A DNA stretch of 64,000 nucleotides, from NCBI RefSeq assembly GCF_050916355.1, contig NZ_CP136946.1, positions 3,100,001 to 3,164,000 on the forward strand. The letters are read 5' to 3'. The stretch's first letter is position 1. The number at the start of each line of letters is the position of its first letter. The position numbers were made by a program, and so were the translations under genes. This DNA comes from Jeongeupia wiesaeckerbachi (GTDB lineage: Bacteria; Pseudomonadota; Gammaproteobacteria; Burkholderiales; Chitinibacteraceae). Of this stretch, positions 54,623-61,879 are shown in pieces. The notes beneath the pieces are model-generated. The model was not told where the DNA came from, did not search any database, and worked only from the letters and a program-made list of their open reading frames with translations.

Positions 54623-55081
54623 ATGTCCAATACGCCGTGCCCTACCCTCAGCCTGCCGACGACCAGCGGCGGCACCTTCGATACGACAGCGCTCAAGGGT
54701 CAGGCTTTCATCCTCTATTTCTATCCGAAAGACAGCACCCCTGGTTGCACCGTCGAGGGCAACGATTTCCGCATTCACCATGATGATTTCGAAGCCGCCG
54801 GCGTGAAGGTCTTCGGCGTCAGCCGTGACAGCGTCAAGTCACACGAAAACTTCAAGACCAAGCAGTGTTTTCCGTTCGAACTGGTATCCGACCCGGAGGA
54901 GATCGCCTGCGAAGCATTCGGTGTCATGAAAATGAAGAACATGTATGGCAAACAGGTGCGCGGCATCGAGCGCAGCACCTTTGTCATCGATCGGGATGGC
55001 GGCATCGTCAGGGAGTGGCGAGGCGTCAAGGTCCCGGGGCATGTCGAGGAAATCCTCGGCTTTGTCCGGACACTGAAGTAG
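54623..55081 (+). CDS. bcp: Thiol peroxidase of the Bcp/PrxQ family
   Basis: Peroxiredoxin reducing hydroperoxides with thioredoxin, 152 residues. The peroxidatic Cys is Cys42 in KDSTPGCTVEG. The usual resolving Cys five residues later is missing (Asn47); Cys82 or Cys96 could take the role, as in PrxQ members with the resolving Cys in the third helix. An SD-like GAGAAGGAG precedes the ATG. Confidence 0.93.
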   Translation: MSNTPCPTLSLPTTSGGTFDTTALKGQAFILYFYPKDSTPGCTVEGNDFRIHHDDFEAAGVKVFGVSRDSVKSHENFKTKQCFPFELVSDPEEIACEAFGVMKMKNMYGKQVRGIERSTFVIDRDGGIVREWRGVKVPGHVEEILGFVRTLK

Positions 55082-55084
55082 ACG

Positions 55085-55108
55085 AAGCGGCGCGTGCGCC
55101 GCTTTTTT
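55085..55108 (+). terminator. Terminator after bcp
   Basis: An 8-bp stem (55085-55092 with 55097-55104) with loop CGTG is followed by TTTTTT. It separates bcp from the PhoH gene 47 bases later. Confidence 0.85.
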
Positions 55109-55154
55109 CATGGCTGCTGCACCCGCACAGCACCAACCAGCAAGGGGAAACGAT

Positions 55155-56564
55155 ATGGCTGCCCGCAAGCCTCGCCGCAAGGACGACACCAAGCTGTTCG
55201 TACTCGACACCAATGTGTTGATGCACGATCCGACCTCGCTGTTCCGTTTCCAGGAGCATGATCTCTTCCTGCCGATGATGACGCTGGAAGAACTCGACAA
55301 CAACAAGAAGGGCATGTCCGAAGTCGCCCGCAACGCCCGTCAGGCCAGCCGCTTCATGGAGGAACTGGTCGCCGGGCTCGAGCACAGCCTGCACGACGGC
55401 GTGCCGCTTGAAGGCCCTAGCAAGGGCCAGGCCAGCGGCAAGCTGTTCCTGCAGACCGAAGCGATTACCACCGTTCTGCCGGCGCAACTGCCAATCGGCA
55501 AAGCCGACAACCAGATTCTCGGCGTCGTGCACCACCTGCAGCAGATGCAGCCCAAGCGCCAGGTCATCCTGGTGTCGAAAGACATCAATATGCGCATCAA
55601 GGCCCGCGCGCTCGGGCTCGCCGCTGAAGACTACTTCAATGACAAGGTGCTCGAGGATACCGACCTCCTCTACACCGGCATGCGCGAAATCGACCAGGCC
55701 TTCTGGGAGAAGAACAGCAAGGATCTGCAGAGCTGGCAGGAAGGCGGTCGCAGTTTCTGGCGCATCAAGGGCCCGGATGTCATCGACCTGTATCCGAACC
55801 AGTTGCTGTACCAGCAAGGCGACACGCCGTTCATGGCACGCGTGGCCGAGATCGACGGCAAGAGCGCCCTGATCGTCAGCCTCAAGGATTACTCGCACCA
55901 GAAAAACGCCATCTGGGGGATTCTGGCGCGCAACCGCGAGCAGAACTTCGCGCTCAACCTGCTGATGGATCCGGACGTCGACTTCATCTCGCTGCTCGGT
56001 CAGGCCGGCACCGGCAAGACCTTGCTGACATTGGCCGCGAGTCTGGCGCAGACGCTGGAATCCAAGACCTACAGCGAGATCATCATGACCCGCGTCACCG
56101 TGCCGGTCGGCGAGGACATCGGCTTTCTGCCCGGCACCGAGGAAGAAAAAATGGCGCCGTGGATGGGGGCACTCGAGGACAACCTCGACGTGTTGAACCA
56201 GACCGACGCCGAAGCCGGCGACTGGGGTCGCGCAGCAACGCGAGATCTGATCCGCTCGCGCATCAAGGTTAAATCGCTCAACTTCATGCGCGGCCGCACC
56301 TTCCTCAACAAGTTCCTGATCATCGACGAGGCGCAGAACCTGACGCCGAAGCAGATGAAGACCCTGATCACCCGGGCGGGCCCGGGCACCAAGGTCGTCT
56401 GCCTCGGCAACATCAGCCAGATCGATACGCCCTACCTGACCGAGGGTTCGTCGGGTCTGACCTATGTGGTCGACCGCTTCAAGGGCTGGGGGCATTCGGG
56501 CCATATCACGCTGCAACGCGGCGAGCGCTCGCGGCTGGCCGACTACGCGGCCGAAGTGCTTTAG
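55155..56564 (+). CDS. PIN domain-PhoH family ATPase
   Basis: A 469-residue protein from the ATG at 55155 (MAARKPRRKDD), preceded by AAGGGGAAA. The N-terminal PIN nuclease domain has the acidic residues of KLFVLDTNVLMHDP and TLEELD; the C-terminal PhoH helicase-like ATPase has Walker A GQAGTGKTLL (from residue 282) and Walker B FLIIDEAQNL. PIN-PhoH proteins are proposed RNA helicase-nucleases. The open frame begins earlier, at 55110, but overlaps the bcp terminator area. Confidence 0.92.
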   Translation: MAARKPRRKDDTKLFVLDTNVLMHDPTSLFRFQEHDLFLPMMTLEELDNNKKGMSEVARNARQASRFMEELVAGLEHSLHDGVPLEGPSKGQASGKLFLQTEAITTVLPAQLPIGKADNQILGVVHHLQQMQPKRQVILVSKDINMRIKARALGLAAEDYFNDKVLEDTDLLYTGMREIDQAFWEKNSKDLQSWQEGGRSFWRIKGPDVIDLYPNQLLYQQGDTPFMARVAEIDGKSALIVSLKDYSHQKNAIWGILARNREQNFALNLLMDPDVDFISLLGQAGTGKTLLTLAASLAQTLESKTYSEIIMTRVTVPVGEDIGFLPGTEEEKMAPWMGALEDNLDVLNQTDAEAGDWGRAATRDLIRSRIKVKSLNFMRGRTFLNKFLIIDEAQNLTPKQMKTLITRAGPGTKVVCLGNISQIDTPYLTEGSSGLTYVVDRFKGWGHSGHITLQRGERSRLADYAAEVL

Positions 56565-56591
56565 CGTCATTCCAACACGTCGAAATGGCAC

Positions 56592-56619
56592 AAGGGCGGG
56601 GTTAAACCCGCCCTTTTTT
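56592..56619 (+). terminator. Bidirectional terminator between PhoH and NTF2-like genes
   Basis: AAGGGCGGG (56592-56600) pairs with CCCGCCCTT (56607-56615) around a 6-base loop, followed by TTTTT on plus. It also serves the convergent gene ending at 56640, less efficiently. Confidence 0.85.
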
Positions 56620-56639
56620 ATTCCCAGCCGTACTCCCGT

Positions 56640-57080
56640 TCATTCATTCGAGTGACGACTCCAGATCACATTGACGATTTGCCAGCGGCCATCGATCTTG
56701 GCCATTTGCATATAGTCGACCCAGTCCTGCATATCGACGCGCACCATCGCCATACCGTTGTAGATATCGAGCACCTTGACGTCGTTGCGGCGAAGTCCCG
56801 GCTCGCTGGTGGCGCCAGTACCTTTGGCTGTGTAGAAAACCAGCCCTTCTGGCGAGAGGTCGCTGATTTTCGTCTTGTCGCCGTTTTGCGGAATCTCGCG
56901 TTTCACGAGTTTTTCGTAAATCGCACGCTTCATTCGCGGGCCGTCGCCGTTGTACCAGCCATCGGTGTAGTCGTGCGCGACGGCAACAATGTCGTTGCAC
57001 GTCTTCGAAGCGCACTGTTCGGCTTGCGCCGCGCCGGCCAGCATCACCATGGCGGCAATCAGCAGATATCTTGGGTTCAT
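56640..57080 (-). CDS. Exported NTF2/lumazine-binding-like protein
   Basis: A 146-residue protein with a signal peptide (YLLIAAMVMLAGAAQA) and a mature NTF2-like fold: ahelical start (NDIVAVAHDYTDGWYNGDGPRM), LDIYNGMAMVRVDMQDWVDYMQ and IDGRWQIVNVIW at the C-terminus. Proteins of this type are often called putative lumazine-binding; the substrate is unknown. It is divergent from the HxlR regulator at 57397, which may control it. Confidence 0.78.
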   Translation of the reverse strand: MNPRYLLIAAMVMLAGAAQAEQCASKTCNDIVAVAHDYTDGWYNGDGPRMKRAIYEKLVKREIPQNGDKTKISDLSPEGLVFYTAKGTGATSEPGLRRNDVKVLDIYNGMAMVRVDMQDWVDYMQMAKIDGRWQIVNVIWSRHSNE

Positions 57081-57396
57081 GGTTTTTCCCTAAATGGCCA
57101 TCGAACGATTTGCTCGGATAGCGCGTTGATGAATTTCCACCACAGACCGGGTCGCAACAGCACTGCGCAGCGTTTTTTCGGGTTGCCGCGCAAACGGGCT
57201 AAACGGCGCAACGCCACGGGAATGGATGGCCAGCTCGGCCCCGCTTGGCTGAACTCGCAACTGGGCGCTGCGGTGGGTCGCGGCGCAAAAACCGCAGCGT
57301 CTGATTCGGGCTTCCGGCCGATTTGGTGCAACCGATTATTCCCGATATATTCGCAAGTCATAAGAACGCACAATTTCAGCCCTTAGTTACAAATCG
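57081..57396. other. 316-base divergent intergenic region (NTF2-like / HxlR)
   Basis: No gene is supported. It should hold both promoters and an HxlR site. The only inverted repeat noted is CCGATTTG (57318-57325) with CAAATCGG (57390-57397), 64 bases apart, the second ending at the GTG start of the regulator; a chance match is possible. Confidence 0.4.
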
Positions 57397-57762
57397 GTGC
57401 CTATGCGCAGACACGGCGGTTATGACGGCTCGATCGGTTGCCCGGTCGAGGCCACGCTCGAATTGATCGATGGCAAGTGGAAAGGCGTGCTGCTTTTCCT
57501 GCTGCTTGAGCACGAATGCATCCGCTTCAACGCTTTCCAGCGCATCCTGCCGTGGATCACCCAGCGGATGCTGACCAAGCAGCTGCGCGAGCTGGAACAG
57601 GACGGACTCGTCACCCGTACCGTCTACCCGGAGGTGCCGCCGCGGGTCGAATACCGGCTCAGCGACCACGGCCGCACGCTCGAGCCCGTGCTGCTGGCGC
57701 TACGCGACTGGGGTGCGATGCATCGCGTGCCGGTCGCCACAGGCTGCGAGCGGCCACAGTAG
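57397..57762 (+). CDS. HxlR-family transcriptional regulator
   Basis: A 121-residue winged-helix regulator of the MarR-like HxlR group. The family start GCPVEATLELIDGKWKGVLLFLL, the recognition region PWITQRMLTKQLRELEQDGLV and the wing EVPPRVEYRLSDHGRTL are present. Cys15 corresponds to the redox-sensing Cys of some members. Start is a GTG at 57397 or the ATG at 57403. Likely controls the divergent NTF2-like gene or itself. Confidence 0.9.
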   Translation: MPMRRHGGYDGSIGCPVEATLELIDGKWKGVLLFLLLEHECIRFNAFQRILPWITQRMLTKQLRELEQDGLVTRTVYPEVPPRVEYRLSDHGRTLEPVLLALRDWGAMHRVPVATGCERPQ

Positions 57763-57845
57763 GTGCGGCCAATGCGGTCGTCGAATCACTTTCAACCAAG
57801 GTCGTTTTCGACTAAGTTCTTGCTTTCCGAGCAAACGCGGCAGCC

Positions 57846-58607
57846 ATGACAGTCATCGCGGTATTCAACCAGAAGGGCGGCGTCGGCAAGACGACCGTCA
57901 CGGCCAACCTTGCCGCCGCCATGGCGCAGAACGGTAGCGCACCGCTGGTGATCGACCTCGACCCACAGGCGCACCTGAGCCATTACTGGGGATTTGGCGC
58001 GTCACCCGGCGCGACGATCCACGATTTCTTCCGTGGCACCGCGGCGCTGTCCGACCTCGTTCGACCGCTGCCGAACGGCATCAACTTCATTCCGTCCGAA
58101 CTGGCACTGTCGAAAGTCGACGCCCAGCTCACCCGCCACCGCGACCATCTGTGGCGGCTGCAGCTTGGGCTGACTGCCGAGATGCTGGCCGACCACGCGC
58201 CGGTGCTGATCGATTGCGGCCCGATGCTCGGCGTACTGGGGTTCTCGGCTTTGCTCGCCGCCGATCTGGTGTTGGTGCCGGTTTCGCCCGAAACACTGGC
58301 GCTGCACGGTGCCCGCATGAGCGCCCGGACGCTGGCCGGGCTGGAGCGCCTGGTGCCGCGCAAGCCGCGCCGCTACCTGCTCAACCGCTACCAGAGCGGC
58401 AATATCAGCAGCGAACACGCGCTGCGGCAGTTGCGCAACGACTATCCCGGCGAAGTCCTCGGCGCGACCCTTCGCCCTGCCGAGCTGTACGAGGCAGCAG
58501 TGATCCGCCACGCCGACGTGTTCTCGCTCGATCCGGACAGCGACGCTGCGCAAGACATGGCCTTGCTGCTCGACGAGTTGCTCGAAACCGGCCTACTGGC
58601 GCTTTAA
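57846..58607 (+). CDS. Orphan ParA/Soj-like ATPase
   Basis: A 253-residue ParA-family ATPase with the deviant Walker A KGGVGKTTV at residues 10-18, the Walker A' region DLDPQAHLSHYWG and the switch HAPVLIDCGPMLG. No parB gene or parS-like site is adjacent, and no plasmid context is present, so this is an orphan positioning ATPase (as for cellular cargo or carboxysome-type partitioning). Cargo unknown. Confidence 0.85.
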   Translation: MTVIAVFNQKGGVGKTTVTANLAAAMAQNGSAPLVIDLDPQAHLSHYWGFGASPGATIHDFFRGTAALSDLVRPLPNGINFIPSELALSKVDAQLTRHRDHLWRLQLGLTAEMLADHAPVLIDCGPMLGVLGFSALLAADLVLVPVSPETLALHGARMSARTLAGLERLVPRKPRRYLLNRYQSGNISSEHALRQLRNDYPGEVLGATLRPAELYEAAVIRHADVFSLDPDSDAAQDMALLLDELLETGLLAL

Positions 58608-58619
58608 CGCAAAGCTTGC

Positions 58620-58997
58620 CTAGACAGCCGCCCCGCCACGCGGCTGGTCTACAACCACGAAGTATTTGCGCACCGGCTCGACCACTTCGAACCGGCCACT
58701 GAATCCGGCCGGAATTACCCCCGCCTCGCCTGGCCCGAACTCCGCGATCGCTCCCAGCTCGTCATGCAGCCGCACCCGGCCTTCGATTACGCAGAAGAAC
58801 TCGTCGCGATCGTCGGCAAAGCGGATGTGCCAGCTGCCGATTTCGCACGCCCAGACGCCACTCGACAAGCCTTGCCGCGCGTAGTGCTCCCACGTCGTCC
58901 GCAAGGGATTGCCATCGACGCGACGATCCACACGCGGGTGATCCAGGCTGGGCGCCGTTTCGGCGGTACTGAACTGGCAGATGACTTGGGGCTTCAT
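58620..58997 (-). CDS. Cupin domain protein
   Basis: A 125-residue protein from the ATG at 58997 (MKPQVICQF). The beta-barrel core reads GVWACEIGSWHIRFADDRDEFFCVIEGRVRLHDE and FGPGEAGVIPAGFSGRFEVVEPVRKYFVVV, similar to the DUF861/EutQ-like cupins with a short C-terminal lysine-aromatic motif. The metal-binding His pattern is incomplete, so catalytic activity is uncertain. The ORF extends upstream to 59258, but the conserved part starts here. Confidence 0.75.
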   Translation of the reverse strand: MKPQVICQFSTAETAPSLDHPRVDRRVDGNPLRTTWEHYARQGLSSGVWACEIGSWHIRFADDRDEFFCVIEGRVRLHDELGAIAEFGPGEAGVIPAGFSGRFEVVEPVRKYFVVVDQPRGGAAV

Positions 58998-59443
58998 GAT
59001 CAATGTCGCGCAAAAGCCGAAAGCATAGCCGATTCGGGCATCCACAGCGGCAAAGCGGCCCGCCGCCGCATCAAACCACCGCACTGATTTCACCGCGCCA
59101 GCCCGATGCGCACGGCACGGTATCCCCATGCCAGCACCGGGATCAATCCTTGCCAGCGCAACACTTGCATCGCCACGCCAAAGCGGCACCGAGCGCTGCA
59201 TCAGCATTGCGTATGCTCGGCAATCAAAACCAATTAAGTAATTGATTTCATTCTCCAATAGCGCATAAGTCAGCCAATACCGCTAAGGCGTTTCCCCATC
59301 AGTAAATATGGCAATAGGATTGCAAAAACACGGCGAGCATCATCGTTTTCACCCTGCCGACAGGCAGCGTATCCAACCCAAAATAATGGGTGGGCAAGGC
59401 ATCACCGACCCGGTGAACCCGACGCCCGCCGACTCCGGAGAGA
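58998..59443. other. 446-base divergent intergenic region (cupin / asparaginase)
   Basis: No gene is supported. The AT-rich part around 59225-59350 likely contains the promoters. A perfect inverted repeat is at 59231-59244. A ribosome binding site GGAGAG lies at the right end just before the asparaginase start. Confidence 0.5.
59231..59244. promoter_or_regulatory. Perfect inverted repeat CAATTA-AG-TAATTG
   Basis: A 6-bp inverted repeat with a 2-base spacer, in the AT-rich centre of the divergent cupin/asparaginase region. The symmetry suggests a dimeric repressor operator, but no regulator is identified. Confidence 0.35.
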
Positions 59444-59449
59444 ATGCAG

Positions 59450-60517
59450 ATGTTCGCCACTATCACCCGACAAGGCCTCTGTGCCGCCGCGCTATGCGCC
59501 GCGTTTTCGGTTCACGCGGCCGATTCGCTGCCCAATGTCGTGATCCTTGCCACCGGCGGCACCATCGCCGGCACCGGGGCCACCAGCACCACGACGGTCG
59601 GCTACACCGCGGCCAAGATCGGCGTCGAGAAACTGATCGAAGCCGTGCCGGAAATGAAGAAAGTGGCCAACGTCAAAGGCGAACAGGTGTTCCAGATCGC
59701 CAGCGAAAGCATGAACAACGATCACTGGCTCAAACTCGCCAAACGCGTGAACGAGCTATTGAAGCAGTCGGATGTTGACGGCATCGTCATCACCCACGGC
59801 ACCGATACGATCGAGGAAACCGCCTACTTCCTCAACCTCACGGTCAAGAGCAAGAAACCGGTGATCATCGTCGGCTCGATGCGCCCGGCGACCGCGATCA
59901 GCGCCGACGGTCCGATCAATCTGTACAACGCCGTTGCCACCGCCGGCAGCAAGGATGCCATCGGCCGTGGTGTACTCGTGACACTGAACGACGAAATCCA
60001 GGGCGCGCGCGACGTCACCAAGACCAACACCATGACCACCAACACTTTCCGTTCGCCGGAGTTGGGCAGCCTTGGCTACATCGTGTCGGGCAAGCCGGTG
60101 TTCTATCGCGCCACCACCCGCAAGAACACGGCCGATACCGAGTTCGACGTCAGCAAGCTCGACAAGCTGCCGGCCGTGGATATCGCCTATGGCTCGGCCA
60201 ACGCCAACACGCTGGCGATCGACGCTTTTGCCGCGGCTGGTGACGTCGGCATCGTCTACGCCGGCACCGGCAACGGCAGCCTTGCCAACACCGTGCGCCC
60301 GCGCCTGACCGAGTTGCGCAAGCAAGGCATGCAAGTCGTGCGCTCATCGCGCATCAGCAACGGCCCGGTCATCCGCAATGGCGAAAACAACGATGACGAA
60401 ACCGATTTCGTCGTCGCCGACACGCTCAGCCCGCAAAAGGCTCGCATCCTGCTGATGCTGGCGCTGACCAAGACAAAGGACACCAAGGAAATCCAGCGGA
60501 TGTTCTACACCTACTAA
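59450..60517 (+). CDS. Periplasmic type II asparaginase
   Basis: L-asparaginase (possibly with glutaminase activity), 355 residues from the ATG at 59450; the ATG at 59444 is the alternative, but GGAGAG is better spaced for the later one. A signal peptide (QGLCAAALCAAFSVHA) directs it to the periplasm. The first catalytic Thr is in ILATGGTIAG, the second triad in THGTDTIEETAYF, and GSMRPATAISADGPINLYNA is typical. The C-terminal IQRMFYTY is the usual type II end. Ends with a terminator. Confidence 0.93.
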   Translation: MFATITRQGLCAAALCAAFSVHAADSLPNVVILATGGTIAGTGATSTTTVGYTAAKIGVEKLIEAVPEMKKVANVKGEQVFQIASESMNNDHWLKLAKRVNELLKQSDVDGIVITHGTDTIEETAYFLNLTVKSKKPVIIVGSMRPATAISADGPINLYNAVATAGSKDAIGRGVLVTLNDEIQGARDVTKTNTMTTNTFRSPELGSLGYIVSGKPVFYRATTRKNTADTEFDVSKLDKLPAVDIAYGSANANTLAIDAFAAAGDVGIVYAGTGNGSLANTVRPRLTELRKQGMQVVRSSRISNGPVIRNGENNDDETDFVVADTLSPQKARILLMLALTKTKDTKEIQRMFYTY

Positions 60518-60588
60518 AAACACGGTGCAGGTGCCTGGTCCGCCGAGAAACTGGACCTGATCAAGCATCAACACTGGTTAGATCGCGC

Positions 60589-60619
60589 AACCCCCGGCAC
60601 GTGGCGTCGGGGGTTTTTT
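60589..60619 (+). terminator. Terminator after asparaginase
   Basis: AACCCCCG (60589-60596) pairs with CGGGGGTT (60608-60615) around an 11-base loop, followed by TTTTTT. It lies 71 bases after the stop codon. Confidence 0.8.
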
Positions 60620-61044
60620 ACTTTCGGGGTAGTACCCGCCTCGCCATCGATCGAAGCCCCCTTCCACAAACGCAGATGGCACGCAGCAGTAGAGCAGGCG
60701 GATGTTCTGAAATCGGGGGGCAGGTCAGCAGAACGCATTGCTTTCCAGGCAGAGCGCCGCCATCGAAACAATTGCGACCGCCTTGAGCCATCGAAAACAA
60801 TCAAGTGAACAGCACAAATGACGGTCTCCACACCTTACCGCCCTGAATGACAAAACGCGCGCGGAGCTGGCGCCACTACCACGCATTTATGCCCTTTTGA
60901 ACTGATCTGGCACACCCACGCAGGCCCATATTTTCCGCATCAATTCAAGCAGCCCTCTCCGGTTTCATTTCTTCTTGCGGCCGGCCCCGTTTAACACCTT
61001 GCTCGGGCCGCCCCCACCAGATACTGAAATCGCGGCCCGATAGT
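60620..61044. other. 425-base region between the asparaginase terminator and cobA
   Basis: No supported gene. Near the right edge CGGGCCGC (61004-61011) can pair with GCGGCCCG (61032-61039) around 20 bases, a possible weak structure downstream of cobA, but it has no T-run. No repeats or mobile-element traces seen. Confidence 0.4.
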
Positions 61045-61782
61045 CTAGGCAGCAGCTTGTAGCGGCAGCGTTGCCGCAGCCTCGCCAACCGCGTCACCAA
61101 CGAGGATGATCGCCGGGCTACCGAGGCCGGCGGTCTCGGCGTCGCCAGCCAATGCGGCTAGCGTGGTCACCAGCCTTTGCTCGCGTGCGGTGCTTGCCCA
61201 TTGCACCACGGCCGCCGGCGTACACGGCGGCAAGGTGCGCATCAGCCCGTCGCTCAGGCTGGATATCCGGCTCATGCCCATGTAGATCACCAGCGTCGTG
61301 CCGGTCGCGGCCAGTGCATCCCAATCGGGCTCGGAATGATCCTGGGCGTGCGCGGTGACGAAGGTCACGCCACGGCAATGCTCGCGATGCGTCAGCGAGA
61401 TGCCGAGGCCGGCGGCTGCGGCCAGCCCCGAGCTGATGCCGTTGACGATCTCGACCGGCACATCGGCCGCCTGCAGAAAAGCGATTTCCTCGCCGGCACG
61501 GCCGAACAACAAGACCTCGCCGCCCTTGACCCGCACAACGACCTTACCGGCCAGCGCGTAACGGCGCATCAGCCGCTGGATGAAATCCTGCGGCGTCGAT
61601 TTGCAGCCACCGCGCTTGCCGACGCGAATCACCCGCGCCTGCGGCGCCAGTGTGACGATCTCCGGATTGGCCAGGTCGTCGAGCAGCACGATCTCAGCTG
61701 CTGCCAGCGCCTTGACGGCCTTCAGCGTCAACAGATCCAGATCGCCGGGGCCAGCGCCAAGCAGGATGACTTTACCGTTCAT
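61045..61782 (-). CDS. cobA: Uroporphyrinogen-III C-methyltransferase
   Basis: Adds two methyl groups to uroporphyrinogen III on the route to siroheme (for nitrite reductase) and cobalamin, 245 residues. The SUMT motifs LLGAGPGDLDLLTLKAVKAL, VVRVKGGEVLLFGRAGEE and the GISSGLAAAAGLGISLTHRE segment are present. Located 97 bases downstream of nasA, consistent with siroheme supply for nitrate assimilation. Confidence 0.95.
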   Translation of the reverse strand: MNGKVILLGAGPGDLDLLTLKAVKALAAAEIVLLDDLANPEIVTLAPQARVIRVGKRGGCKSTPQDFIQRLMRRYALAGKVVVRVKGGEVLLFGRAGEEIAFLQAADVPVEIVNGISSGLAAAAGLGISLTHREHCRGVTFVTAHAQDHSEPDWDALAATGTTLVIYMGMSRISSLSDGLMRTLPPCTPAAVVQWASTAREQRLVTTLAALAGDAETAGLGSPAIILVGDAVGEAAATLPLQAAA

Positions 61783-61879
61783 GATGTTCTCCTTGGCGTG
61801 ACTGAAAACCCCTGCCGACCGTGCTCGCTTACCTTGTCAGCACCGCTGCGCTGGGATTTATCAGCCATTCCGTTGGTTT

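Noticed and set aside
57077..57373. 98-codon minus-strand frame before the NTF2-like gene
   Set aside because: No motif or ribosome binding site, low-complexity composition, and it fills a divergent promoter region.
59222..59246. FNR-like site around ATCAA...TTGAT in the asparaginase upstream region
   Set aside because: Half-sites are in the wrong orientation and spacing for the TTGAT-N4-ATCAA consensus.
60568..60831. 87-codon minus-strand frame downstream of asparaginase
   Set aside because: It runs through the asparaginase terminator and has no coding features.
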